Source of the DNA: Cyanoderma ruficeps
Taxonomy: Eukaryota > Chordata > Aves > Passeriformes > Timaliidae
Assembly (NCBI GenBank): GCA_008694505.1
Contig: VZDJ01007747.1
Location: 43,544,388-43,608,387, forward strand
DNA: 64,000 nucleotides
Reading direction: 5' to 3'
This document shows, in pieces, positions 36,394-49,310 of the stretch; the stretch's first letter is position 1, and each line of letters starts with the position of its first letter. The notes under the pieces were generated by a model. The model was not told where the DNA came from. It made no database searches and saw only the letters and a program-made list of their open reading frames with translations. A program made the position numbers and the translations under genes.

Positions 36394-37260
36394 ATATTGA
36401 CATTTTCTTCTTTCTCTGTGTTTCAGTTTAGCCATGAATCACCTGTTCTGCTGCTGCTAACAATTTGACATCCTTGCCACTGGGCACTAAGCACATTCCA
36501 GTGCTTGCTCCTGCTGATTGCAAATGGGACACAGGGATTTCTCAGGTGAAATTATTTATTATGGGATCACAATGCATGGCTACATTTGTGCCTTGGTGGG
36601 CAGCAGTGCCTATCTAGCAATAAGCATCTTAGGAATAAGCAACTCAGATACAGAGGATGAAAATCTGGGATGGAGAATTCCTATCTCCTAAAAAACACAG
36701 AATCGTCTCCCAGCGAATTCCACCAAAAAGCTGAGCAGATCTACCAGGTGATTTCAGCATATCTAATTCTTATTTACTTTTCCATTTCTGTCTGCTTGAG
36801 TTTTTAAACAACTTTTGGGGTATGTGTCCCAACTCCTGTATTATGTTTTACTTGAACAAATTCATATGAAATTTGAAATTTTGCCTCAGTTTCCCAGCTC
36901 CACCCGACTGCAGCAACAACCATCAGCTCATTGGCAAAGCTGATTTCATCACCAACGTCCACGTTGCTTTGTAAGAGATCAAGGGTGGGGAAGGTACATG
37001 AAATAAGTAAACCTGGAGATTCAAAAAAGCTGGCTGAGAGATATCAAAAGCAGATTAAAAACCCCAAACACACAAAAAAGCTTGACAGTTTGGGGTTTTT
37101 CTGTCTTGTGGGGGGGGGGGAAAGTGAAGACAACCAAGAGAATACTAAAATTATCTGGCTTATGAACAGGAAATATACATGTGAAACACAGAATTAACAC
37201 TGGCTGACTTTGCCACTTTTTCTTTCCAAATTATTCCGCACTTGGAAAATTTAGGTGTGA

Positions 37261-37311
37261 TTTTTTTTTTCCAATCTTCCCCCCCNGAAGTCACACTAAA
37301 AAAAAAAAAAA
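37261..37311. repeat. T10 / C-run with N / A14 block
   Basis: T10 (37261-37270), then a C run interrupted by an N (37286), then A14 (37298-37311). The T and A runs can pair. The N marks low base-call confidence. Confidence 0.9.
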
Positions 37312-38583
37312 GCCTCATTCACTGATAAATATATGGAAACTTTAATGGTTACCAGAATAAGTCTGCTAAATATGGGTACAAAATTAAATGCTAAAAGTAG
37401 AGCTATTTATCATCCTGCTTTTACTTTCCCATTCACATATCTTATATACATACATCTTTTTTTGGAGTGGGGCTATATTTCAGAATTCTAACTCTCATCC
37501 TAACAAACACGGATTTTTTTTTTCTGAGCACAGCTCTGTGCTGAAGAGCAGGAATGTTACACTTTGTCATTCCACGATTCAGGAAGCATCACAACATCTG
37601 GGACAACAAAATCGTGACCTACACGTCTGTCTAAAATAACAATATCACAGTTTTGAGGGCTGAAGAAATCCAGTTCACCACCCACATCCCTTTATGCTAT
37701 GACTGCTCTTAAGGAATATCATTTCCCTTTCCCAGAGGCAGCTTCCCTAGTGCTGATGGCAGAGCCCTCACACTGCAGACACCACACGAATACCACAGCT
37801 TCACTTTTTTGACATTAATGGGTTTTCTCTAACATATGATGGAGAAAATGCCTCATTTCTCCCCATCATCTCCCAAAGAGATGCTAAGTGTCTTCAGTCA
37901 GCTGTGACGACGCCACCATGTGTGACAACATTCTCACAGCTTTGAAAGGAACAGGAAAAATTTCCATAGTCTGGGGAAAGCAACAGCTTCTTGTATGCAA
38001 GGAAAGGAACCTGCCAGCTAATAAGATAAAGATTGCTGTTTATTTTCACATGTAGGAAACCGAGAATCAGACATGACTTCAGCAATGCCATGAGGGATCA
38101 GAACACAGGGCAAGCAGTGAAGTTCAGCCATGGCTGCTTTGAATTCAACAGTCACGATTGTCAACAGGTGCTGATGCTGCTTATCCTGAGGGAACTGGGA
38201 GCAAACCACCTCTAAGACATTAGGACACACTGTGCATGTCATCCCATCCCATTCCTGACATTCCAGGAGATTCCACACCTGGTGGGCGGGGCACAGTCTC
38301 TGCTGCCAGCAGACACGTGGTGAAAGTAAATTAAACCCGATACCAACATGAAACCACAATTAATGGTTACATGATTATCCATTACAATTCGTGATTACAG
38401 GACACGACCCTGCCTTGGCACACACACTTCATCTCCACCCACGATGCTCCCTTTCCCCTTCCCATGCCATAATCTTAGAATTCGGGGGAAGCACCTTCAA
38501 ATTCCAGATTCTGGAATAAGAGATTTACCTACCAACATAAGGATCTGGTGGCTTCCCCAATCCATTTAAAATGCAGATATTAT

Positions 38584-38690
38584 TGAGCAACCTGCTCTAG
38601 TGGAAGGTGTCCCTGCCCAGGGCAGAGGGGCTGCAACGAGATGATCCCTGAGATCCCTTCCAACCCAAAGCATTCAGTGACTCCATGATA
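38584..38690 (+). mobile_element. CR1 3' end, sense, short
   Basis: GAGCAACCTGCTCTAGTGG, then GTGTCCCTGCCCAGGGC, then GATCCCTTCCAACCCAAAGC and ATTCAGTGACTCCATGAT, match the last about 105 bases of a CR1. It is heavily 5'-truncated. Confidence 0.94.
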
Positions 38691-41036
38691 CCATTTATCT
38701 ACTATCTCACAGCTAGAATGAAGTTTACTCCACTGCATAAGTGCCGTAGCTCCAGCTTGTTCTCACTTTGCTTATTGCAGTTTTATTTAGTTAAGAAATT
38801 TGCATGAAACTTTCAGATGACACACGATACATATGTGCAGACACTTCAGTATTTTTTTTTACCCCCTTCCCGCTGTTGTTGAGTGAGATGATGGCATCTA
38901 TCACAAAACCAGAACAGAGTAGACTGTTACAACTCTACTACTAAGAGGCAGAATGTGAATAAATGATCCTGAATGGAGAGGTTTTTTTTAATTGCTGATT
39001 GTTTTGTGACATGGGCTTCAGGCTGCACCAGAAAGCCGGGGCAGATCCCTACCAGTTATTCCTTAAGCTATTAAGGTCATAATGAATATCCTATAAAAGC
39101 AGTTGAAGAAAATAGAAGAAATACATACCACAGTCAAAATTACTGTAGTACATTAAACTTGTTTTCTACTCCATAGGGTATCCACAATTTTATGTCTTTC
39201 TTCCACAATGAACTTTATAAGCAAGCTAGAGGATTTATCGTGATTTTACTCTCTATCTCCACACTAGGAAGACAGAAAAACCAGAGCTTGTGCTGCAGCA
39301 CATTATCTTCTTACAAACAAATCTCTAGAAACTTCAGGAAGAATATAGATTCTCACAGAATTCAGTTAACCTCTTGGGTAAAACTGTATTTCTAAGTATA
39401 ACTCCATGAATTTGTAGACAACAAACAGGCAGTATAATTTAGTGTTGGCTTTGAAATACACAAAAATATTTCACTGGGCCGACACAGCTCACGGCATGAA
39501 CTCTCTGAAGTACTCAGCAATTCAGAAAGGAAAAACTGAGGGAATGCTGGCATTAATTTACTCTACCACCAGAGATGGGCTCCAGCTCTATATACGGGAT
39601 ATGAAGTTCAGTTTCTTTCAATCCACACACATAATTATGTTCCGTTTTTGTTAAACAGACGCTGCAGAAAGGGGTTTGTTTGTGAGTGCTTTTGTCCTTT
39701 TCTCGTTTGTCTTGGCTCACAGGAAAACAGAGGTATTGTGGGAGACGATTCCAAGATATTTTTTTTTCCCCCCAAACAAACCTTTACAGCATAAAAATAT
39801 AGTGCAGCTTTTGTTTATAAGGCTTAACAATTTAGTGGCAGGAGATACGTTGAGTGGATGGAAGGACGTAAAGAAGCCAAGCTAAAATCTTCAGGTTTCA
39901 GGTACTATTTTAGATTTTTGTCTCAGACAGCTTTAGCTTCCAGAGGCGTTTGTAGAATCACAGAATCAGCTCCTAAATCACTGAAATACAGGAGCGAAGA
40001 CCCAACATTTGTTTGACACTGCCTGGATGAATTCGCAGCTCTCCAGTGGCTTTTCCTGCGCCCCATTTTCTGATGGCAATAATATTTTAATCTGTGCTAA
40101 CAAGTGACTGTCAAGTGATGTTAGAGCATCCAGGTAGGGACAGAGTGATGGCTGCTCCACGTCTGCTCCTCAGAGGAAAAACCCTAAATCCAACTGTAGC
40201 AATGCAGCATCCTCCTGCATGGGATCTACCCTACTTTTACAGACAGGTAATTTCAAAATATCCCCTCCCTTTCTTTACTGCTTCTCTGCTGTTTTAATTC
40301 AAGTGGGTTTTGTTTCTTTATTAATTTTCAAAATTTAGCTTGGAGAATCAAGGAGGGGTTAGCCAGTCAAGGTTAACGACAGCTTTTTGGTGCAATTTTC
40401 ACCGACTCCATCAAATCATGCATTTTTATCATTTATTTAGTTCAAACTCAACATCTGATGCATGGTTGCCTTTGATTCAGAGTGACAAGAAGAAAGTTTA
40501 CTGTTAAAGATTAATCATGTTCTTCTGTTCCCACTCTCCTTCTGCTCTTAGATTTAGGAGGATGCACTCAGTTGTAGTTTGATTTTCACATTATGAAAAA
40601 ATCTGTTTCGATTCCATGTATTTGTAATTTATTCTTCCACATTTCTCACTCAATAGTAATGTAAGTAATGCATGTAATAAACACACATTTCATTCATTCC
40701 TTTTGTATTTGACTAATAAATGATGACCACTCTCAAGAAGTCCTTCTGATTTTAAATTGTGCATGATTTTAAAACGTGCAGTTTCTCTGTTTCTTCTTAG
40801 TGCTTCTCACCTTTGAAATGTCCGTATGGTCATTACCTCTCTGTTTATTACCTCCCAATGTATTTTAATTGGAAAAACTCTATTTCCTTTTTTTGGTGCA
40901 GGGAGCTACTTCTCCTCTCCCCACTGTTTCCAGGCCCAGCTCCCACCATCCCCATGTTGTAAGAAAATGCTCGTGCTGCACACTCCACACATCACCCACC
41001 AATCCTGACACCAAGAAATGATATTTTCCTCTTCTT
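38691..41036. other. unique stretch, no gene recognised
   Basis: No recognisable gene; all open frames are 70 codons or fewer. A TAGAATCACAGAATCA piece at about 39953-39968 could be a lone CR1 tail but is too short to call. Confidence 0.6.
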
Positions 41037-41167
41037 CCCTGGAAATGTTCAAGGCCACCCTGGACAGGGCTTGGGGCAACCTGGTTTAGTGCAAGGTGCC
41101 CAGGGGGTGGAACTGGGTGACCTTTAAAAGTCCTTTCCAGCCCAAATCATTCCATGATTCTGTGATT
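41037..41167 (+). mobile_element. CR1 3' end, sense
   Basis: CCTGGAAATGTTCAAGGCC, ACCCTGGACAGGGCTTGGG, GCAACCTGGTTTAGTG, GGGGGTGGAACTGG, then TCCTTTCCAGCCCAAATC and ATTCCATGATTCTGTGATT form a complete CR1 3' terminus with the 8-mer tail. Confidence 0.95.
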
Positions 41168-44100
41168 TTCTCTTTTACTTTTGATGTTAATCTTCATTTT
41201 GTATAAAGCCTGCTGTGTCAGGAGCAGATCTGTCATTCCAGAACTTACCATGTATTTATCAAATCACACTCATTAATAACATAAAAAGGAATAAACCCTT
41301 TTTTTTTGTCTTTAATAATCTCATTCATTTCTTATCTGAAGCTTAACAAAGCCATATTTTCACGGTAAGTAGCAATCCTTCCCACATGATTGTCATCAAT
41401 GTCTACAGAATTGTAGCTTTTATTTTAAATGGTATTTAAAAGAGGTTCTGTCATTTCTAGTTGCAAAGATAACTGCTGAAACATGAAAGCAAGAATATCA
41501 ATGCTGTAGCTGCCTCCTAAGCCTGACAGATGCAGTGCTTCTGCTTCTGCTCAGAACAAGATGCAGAGCAGCCACGATGAAACTAAAAAAAAGAAAAACA
41601 AAACTAAAAATTATTTAAGAGAAAACACATAAACAACTTTTCTCACTTTCTGACTCCTCCCCACTTGGTGCTGCTCCTAAGAAACTTGTAAGAAAACTCC
41701 TTTCTTTCCTCCTTGTCAAATATGTCAGGATTTGATGATAAAAAGAGACAATTAGGAAGAACTGGAATTGAAAAATATTCCTCTTCCAAAACCAAGCACG
41801 GGGTCCTGCACAAATGAGAGGAGAGGTGAAGATGGGAACAGAGGGAAGGAAAGCGAAGCAGGATGGATTATGCAGCTTCACTTCTATGTTCATTCTGCTC
41901 TGGCTAAGTTTTTTTTTCTCTTTCTGGACTCCCATCAAGAGAAGCCCATTGCCCCTCATGTGATTTTTCAGCTGCAGGGACCTGGCAGGGCCCCTGACCC
42001 AAAGGGTTTGTGCAGCTTTGCCCACAGCACTGCAATCCCTCAGCCTGTGAGGGATGGGATGGCTGGGACACCAAATGGTAAATTTCTCCATGATAACAGA
42101 AATCTGCCCCACTCCAAGAGCTGGAACTCATCTGAATCTGAGATTTAAATCCAATTCTAAAACCATTTATTTAAAAAAAAAAAAAAGGCACATCCTCTTT
42201 CAACACAGAGGTAATCAAATATCTGGGCTGAATTGCTGCTGATGGGTTTTACCCAATTAAATTACTACTGGGAGGGCAAAAGTATTGGTGAGCTCAGATA
42301 AACATAAAGATACTGTGCATCAGCAAAATCCTGACAGTCAGGGGTTAATGGCAATGCTAGAATGAAACAGGCAACACTAATCACTATTTACTGTCAATTA
42401 TTTGCATATGTGTAGATAAACAAAGTAAATGGATGTGGCATATCCCTTGCAATAAACTGAATACTGAATAAACTAAATACTGAAAACCACGTCACCAGGA
42501 ATTAGACAAATTAGCTGTATGTTAAGTGAATGAAAGAAAAAAGGAAATAGAAAAGTTTAAAATAGCACACGTCTTTAAAGAGTGAGGAAACTTCATTTCT
42601 GACTAAAGGAATGGGCAACAATGGGATCTGAACTGAAAAAGCCTCAGTTCTACAATTCCATCAACCTTTACTGCAGCTCCACAGAGTTAAGGTATTGCCC
42701 TGGGATTGACTAAACCTTTCCCTGGAAATGGCCAGAGCATTCCAAGCTGAAGGATGATATTTTTATGGACTGCTGGTTGCTTTTAATTCCTTTAAAGCAC
42801 ATTAAAATATAGTCACTCTTTTAGCCATTTTAACCTTGTTTGGCACAAATGGTTGCACTTGAAATTCATCGACTTAAATGGTCCATGGAAGGTATCATTA
42901 AGAATTGCTGTAGTGGATTTTTTTTTTTTAAACTTGCAATGCATTTAATTATTAATGTCCTTCCATCATTTATGGCCCATTGTTTTTCAGATTTTCCACA
43001 TCTTTCACCTTACCTATTCAAAGAGTTACAGAAGGCAGAACAAAGGATTCCAGATACAAAGACATTCACAGTTATCACTAGACCTTGCAATAGTCCTGAG
43101 TGTCTGTGATGAGTTTTGGTGATTATATCCAAATGTCCAAGGTTAGGCTCAATAACAACCTGAGGGCAACACTGTCATTTACACAAGACAAACTGGAGAT
43201 ACTCCAGGCTCATACACCCCTGAGTATATTTGTCATGCATATATATACGCCTACTTTTTTTTTTTAATTTGTTCTTACTTTAAGATGACCTCTGAAAATA
43301 ATTGTATTTTTGTTTCTTTGATCTACAGTGTAACTTGAGGAATACAGGTCAGCTGACTGATTTTCAGCAACAAGAGGGGCTGTGGCCTTCACAGATTATT
43401 AATTTTCCTAACTCTTCTTTGAACAATGCCAGTGTTGTTAAGATTTAAATCTGTAATCTGCAAACACTGATCTCCTTTCTGTAAAATTCAACACTGGAGT
43501 GACAAGCAGGGCTCATCTTTGACATTAAAAAGGAAAAAATATCCCATAAAACTACCCTCATTCATCTAGCCAGTACCTGTCTTTACTTCTATATTGGTTT
43601 ATATGTATTTTAAAACAATCACTTCTTTTGCAACATTGCTGAAGTAGTCAAGGACAACGTGCTTTCTCTTTCTGTACAAAAACAGAATTGTAAGAAGAAA
43701 AACCACTAAACCAAGAGTTATTTATTTATCTTCCTTGGAATTGTTACCTATTAGCTATTCCTTTCAATCATTACCTATGATTCGACTGTTCTGTAAGTAA
43801 AACTAGACCAGGTCTTCCAACAAACCTCCTCCACCTGGTTGCTATTTCCCAGCTGTACACCAAAAAGTAAATTCCTGTTTCTTGCCTTGGAGTAATTTAT
43901 CCCAATCCCAGAAGAGCAACAGCTGAACCTCACCACCATCACCTCCAACTTCCAAAAGGAATAGCAGGAGCCTGGAAGTGGATCTGGAGAGAGGGAAGCA
44001 ACTGTAAGAGGAAGCAACTGAGTTGAAAGAACAGCCCAACTGAAAATATATGTTTTGGAGCTCTCAAGGTGACTGAGAGCCAGGGAATTTCAGGTTAAAG

Positions 44101-45588
44101 GGCCGTTGCAGAGGTGCCCATAATTTTCTCAGCTTTAAGTCAGTGCTACATAAATCAATATGGAACAAAATACTTCTGGAAAAAATAAAACCCAGCAAAC
44201 CAAACCCCAAAAGATTATTTTGAATGAAGAGAAGGGAAAATTAGAGCTAGAAGCCCAAAATTCTGCATTCTTATGAAATAAAAGCATTTATCTTAAGATA
44301 TATATTATACATGTCAAGTAGAAAAACAAAAGGGTTTATTACATGAATGAAGACTAACAAGAAAACATTATTTGTTTGAGACTTGGGTTTTCTGTGAGAG
44401 TGCTGATTCATGCAGATTTACAGAGCCTGAGAGATTGTGTTAAGATCACAGATACATTGACTGAGTCCCATCTCAACGATTTTCTTTCCTAATCTTTGAG
44501 AAAAATTATCTGACAAAAAATCATGAAGCCCAGAGCTCCTGATACCTAAGCATGTGTTCTTCTCTTTCCTGGCCATGCTTTAAACCAATCCTAACCACCA
44601 CAAAATATCAATTTAGCACTTTCCAGCAGAGCATTAAATGGCACAACTCATCTTTAACACCAAAAAAGCAGAAATAGAAGATAAAACCACAGGGTTCAGT
44701 GTTGTAAACTCCTCATAGCCTTGGACACCATCTCTGGAGGACATAAAGGGGGATCAGACACACTGAAAAATCTCCTTTGAACTTTTTAAGTTCTTTACAA
44801 CTTGTTTGTGATGCTGCTTAATAACCCAAAGAAATAAAAGAACCCGTTGACTCACTAAAGAAAAAACATGTGAATATGTTAAAAAGCAACAGAGGAGTAA
44901 AGACACTTGCAAACACTTTTCATGGCACATCTCTGTATTTTTATGTCTTTCAATAAAGATGCATTTTCAAGGGGAAAAAACAAGCTGATATAACAGTAAA
45001 CTTTAAATTTCAGGAAAAACAAACTGAATTTGCTTCAACTTCCCAAATATGACATTAAGTCAGCATGAATGTATGTCTCCATTTGGAAGAACACATGTAT
45101 GGAACCACCCAGGAAAGGAAGTAATGAAAACTTTTTTTTTTTTTTAATGTATCCCAATAGAAATTTGGATTTAATTACCAAAAACCTAAAAGAGAGTAGC
45201 AGTGTCCAGTTCAGAACTGTGCCCATCACATACATTTTTTTATACCTGCACAACAAGTATGGAAACAAAACTTGTCCCCTGACTTTTTAAGAAATGCATT
45301 TTCATTTTCAGTCTCCTCTTCCTTTACAAGCCGTGATTTAGCTCAGGCTGGGGAAGCATTCTGGAGAAAAATCACTTCACACTTGTTCCATGGATAAATT
45401 TTCCTCCTAGACACCTCCTGTTGCCTGTGCTGTTCCATGTTTTCAGAAAGTCGTGGGAATCTTATTAGAAACTGTTTTCCAAGGAATCTGTGCAATTCCT
45501 TGGGCAGATTGAATTGCAGGAAAAAAAGAAAGTCTAGTTCACCAGGTTTCTTCCAGAGCTGGGAATACAGAAGCAGCAGCTTCCATGG

Positions 45589-45590
<2 letters not shown>
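41168..45590. other. unique stretch, no gene recognised
   Basis: The longest open frames are 165 codons (41615-42112, minus) and an overlapping 126 codons (41768-42148, plus); neither shows a known domain. Also holds a 16-bp tandem duplication (42451-42482) and an A14 run (42173-42186). Confidence 0.55.
42451..42482 (+). repeat. tandem duplication of a 16-bp unit
   Basis: AATAAACTGAATACTG (42451-42466) is followed directly by AATAAACTAAATACTG (42467-42482), with one mismatch. Confidence 0.92.
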
Positions 45591-45638
<48 letters not shown>

Positions 45639-45670
45639 ATATATATATGTATATATATGTATATATATTT
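45591..45670. repeat. compound (TA)n(TG)n(TA)n microsatellite
   Basis: A long TA run (about 45595-45624), then about seven TG units, then TATATATGTA units to 45670. Frames through it give Tyr/Ile-rich peptides that are not genes. Confidence 0.97.
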
Positions 45671-46189
45671 AGGTCTGATAATTCAGTATGAGCAGAACAG
45701 AATGTATTTTCTATATAGGAAGCAAAAAAAAAATATCAAAAAATCAAAACAAAAGTATGAAATAGCCAAGAATAGTCCTAAAATTTCTGCACAGCAACAG
45801 AGAAACCAAACCTTTCAAAGTCAAATACGAACAACTTCCACAGGGTACTTTTCTTCTTATGCATTCAATGCTTTGTCCAGAGTTACAGCAGCAATTAATA
45901 CTGCAAAAATCACGAGGTTTGCTAAAACCATTCATTACGATTTTGAAAGAAAAGAAAGCTCTAATCCTTCGTGTCCTCAGTGAAGAGCAGGTAAACTCTA
46001 TTTTTATTGCTGGGATTTTTTTCAACAAGTAATCCACCCTGAATAATTACCACAGAATGACAGTCAGCAATCCAGACCACTGACAGAGCCTCCAGCTTTT
46101 AACTTCCAAAATTTCATTCATTCGGGCCATTATTGCTGTTACCTCAATTTATCTTTTCTGCCTACATGTGGCAATAAAACATAATTATT

Positions 46190-46253
46190 ACAATACATAT
46201 ATTTAGATTATTATATAAATCACACACATATTTATACATACATATATATATAA
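46190..46253. repeat. AT-rich TATA/CACATA low-complexity tract
   Basis: Nearly only A and T with ACACACATA and (TA)n patches. Confidence 0.75.
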
Positions 46254-47869
46254 ACTACTTACTCATTACTTTACCCAAAGGAAATCTTATGTCACAGACT
46301 AATCCATATATTCCCAGGGAGTTTAAAATGTCCCTGCACAATACTCATTATAAATGGAAAATTAAAGAGAAAAGTTGCTCAAATATTGCCTCCAGTTTCC
46401 CAGAGAATGGAAATTAACATTTCGAAAGTGGATGTAAACTCATTTTGATATGTTATGGTCTTTAGCAATAAATAAGTCATATTGTTTCTCAAAATTGCTA
46501 TTAAATTAATCTGCTGGTGTATTCTGAATTTTGCTACAGCTCCTGCCTTATACAGCAAATACTTACTCCAACTATATCACTCATAAAATTCTGTTATTCA
46601 AGTTAATAGGCCCAGGAATGGTTACAGATATTGCTCACAAGTGTGTGCACAGAGAGCATGAAAACTCCAAATTTAGACAGCCCCTGTAGAAACTGTGACA
46701 CAAATACATCTAGACAAATTACAATATAACTAAATAAATAACTAAACGGAATAGTAAATGCTGGGCCCAATCCTACAAAAAAAGGAAAAATATTAAACTG
46801 GAGAAGGAAGCAAGTGGGGATTTTCCTTTTTTGATCCTAGGTCTTCAAGTTGTACAGATCTTTAAGAAACGCTACAAACTGCAGCAGAATAAACTTAATA
46901 AATGATTTTGATTCTAAACCAGGAAGACTATTGGGCACAATGGGTTCTTGTTAAATTACTGGGCAATTAGTAACTCTAATCGTGCTATATTCCCACTTTG
47001 GGAAAAATAATCCAGCAGGATCTCAAAAGAAGTAAGAAATTAAACCCAAATGAAGGACAGGAATAACTTTAGACTCACTGGGAAGAACCAAGTATCTTTC
47101 CTTTTTTTTTTCCCTTCTGTTTTTGGGGTGCCAGTGGCATCAGGGATTTCCTGTGCTCAATTCTCCCAGTTCCACAAGAAGTCCAGTTCTAGCTCAGTCT
47201 TTTGCATTTCCAAAGGGACGAGAGGCAGAAGAGCTGCTGCATTACTTGTACCGAAAATCATCTCTATTCCACAAGCATTTCAAGCAAATTTACTTTCTCA
47301 TTATACTTGAAATATATAAAAACCAAGCTATCCAGGCTATGAGATCACCAACTAATCCCTTTTCCTGCTGCACAAACAAACATGAAAATATCTCAATTTT
47401 TCTCAATTTCTCCCTTAAATTTTCTTGTTGCTGCTGAAATGTGTTTCTGGTCAGGGGAATCACATCACAGTTCCCATCCTGTGGTCAAAATGTGAGATTA
47501 TTTTCACTGCCAGGGAGATTACTTGTGGATATATAAATACAGCATTTTTTACTTGAATCATCAACAGACTGAGCTATTGATCTGGTACGGATCAACGATG
47601 ACAAAAACCAAATTTCCTGTTTCCCTCTCAAAAAAACTACAGTTCAAATTACGTAACACACGGAACATCTCAATTCAGCATTACTCGAGAACATCAGGAG
47701 AAAAAGAATTTGGGAAATACGATTTGTCTTCTTCCGTGGATATTATCAGGAGTTCTTTAAAGCAAAGCATTACAGAACATTTCCCTTCTCTTGATTCAAC
47801 TCTTAATCCAAAGTGAACCACTGGGTTTTGTACATTATAACCCAAGCAGGGTGTTATAATCAAGCCCAT

Positions 47870-47888
47870 TGTGTGTGTGTGTGTGTGG
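47870..47888. repeat. (TG)9 microsatellite
   Basis: Pure alternating TG run of about 18 bases. Confidence 0.95.
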
Positions 47889-48987
47889 GAGGGGTACAAG
47901 GAGTGTGCTTGGGGCTGACTTTATTTAAAGGAAGGCTGAGAAGTTTTCTGGTGAAAGGCTCTGTTGAAAAATGGTGGTTAGGAGAGGAAAAGTGGTTATT
48001 CAATGAACAAAGTGGTGTGTAATTTATTTTACTTCATTAGATGCTGAATTCTTCAAACACTGCTAGGAATTAGAATGCTTTGAAATTAATTATTGTAAGT
48101 ACATTTAATCACAGCTTTGAAGTTACTGTCAACATAGCATGTTCGTTTTGATTAAATTATATCTTTCTGCCATTCCACTACAAGTACCCAGTTCAAGGGC
48201 AGAAGAGGAGAAAAAAAACCAAACAAACCTTTCAAAAGTCATAAATAAGAGCAACAATAATTTTGCTCTGTTTTTTTTCTGAAATATTTCCACAACCTCC
48301 TATAGCAATGAGTGTACCAGCTCCTGCAGAAACTTGAGTCCAATTTTGAATGCATAAAAATTATCAGAAAATTAAACAATTATGTTATTATATATGGTAC
48401 AAATAATTTCAAGCAGAGAAGCAGAATAGCAGGGAGCACAAGGATGCACTAAAAATGCACTTGCAATGTGCATGGATTTTTTTTTTGAGCAAAGATTAAA
48501 GGAGTTCAACAGACTCTCTCTCTCACCCTTGCTTTTTGTACATATAGTACTGGTAATTCAAGCTGTCTGTTACGTGATATTTCTCTTTATCATGATAAAC
48601 GATGGCTGAAAGGAGCAATTTTGGTTCAAGCCTGCCTCCTGCTTGAAAGAAATTGTTGGTTCAGTGATTTAAGCAAGGCAAAGTACCATGAATCTCCTCC
48701 CAATTCCAGAGCTTGACTGGGACATGAGCAACTGGAAATGGGATCAGTCCAATGAAAGATCACAAATGCAGATTCAAGGAGCTCTGCTGACCTCAGTGAT
48801 CCTCAGTCACCTTCCCTATTTTCAAATGTGCATCTTGTACTTCAGTGATTTCACTGGATGTCAACTGGTTCTGCAGAACTCTAAGCAAAGAGAAAGGATG
48901 TTCTTATACTCTTCTGAGTATCTCTTTTCTTTTGCACTGTAAAGCACCAATGCAGTAATGCAGGACTGTGCATTACTTAAAGTAAGT

Positions 48988-49104
48988 CCCATCCCTGGAA
49001 GTGTCCCAGGCCAGGCTGGACAGGGCTTGGAGCAACCTGGGATTGTGGAAGGTGTCCCTGCCCATGGCAGGGGGTGGAACTCGATATTTAAAGTCCCTTT
49101 CATG
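48988..49104 (+). mobile_element. CR1 3' end, sense
   Basis: CCCATCCCTGGAAGTGTCC, CAGGCCAGGCTGGACAGGG, CTTGGAGCAACCTGGGATTG, CCATGGCAGGGGGTGGAAC and a degraded tail (AAAGTCCCTTTCATGTTCTC) match the CR1 3' end. Confidence 0.94.
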
Positions 49105-49250
49105 TTCTCTCACAGACAAACTAACACAATAAAGGAGAGAAAAGTACTTTTTCTTCTACTCTTTCTTAGGATTATTAATTGTCTGCCCAGCTTGTAACAA
49201 TAAATGCTAAATTACCATATGGTAGAAATTAATGTACTTGATAGCCTGAT

Positions 49251-49310
49251 GTTTTACTTTTTTTTGTTTGGTTGGTTGGTTTTTTTGGGGTTTTTTTTGA
49301 ATTTTTTGTA
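49251..49310. repeat. T-rich (GGTT)n-like tract
   Basis: T-runs interrupted by three GGTT units and GGGG. Confidence 0.85.

Larger units (their letters stand above)
33249..38583. other. unique stretch, no gene recognised
   Basis: No recognisable gene. The longest open frames are 124 codons (34643-35017, plus, starting in a T-rich tract) and 113 codons (34247-34588 and 38018-38359, minus). Contains a T-rich tract, a pyrimidine tract, a tandem duplication at 36318-36393, a G11 run at 37110-37120 and an N at 37286. A possible but unproven exon at 38056-38215 is described as a finding. Confidence 0.55.
45671..48987. other. unique stretch, no gene recognised
   Basis: The longest open frame outside the repeat is 104 codons (47123-47437, plus), with no motif. 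AT-repeat-like sequence lies at 46190-46253 and a (GT)9 at 47870-47888. The block 46105-46200 is discussed as a possible conserved element. Confidence 0.6.

Noticed and set aside
36883..36906. GCCTCAGTTTCCC, as in MIR elements
   Set aside because: Only about 13 matching bases; no further MIR blocks around it.
39953..39968. TAGAATCACAGAATCA, resembling a CR1 tail
   Set aside because: Too short, and no element body is attached.
45585..45983. 132-codon frame beginning in TA/TG repeats
   Set aside because: The first third is microsatellite; the rest shows no recognisable domain.
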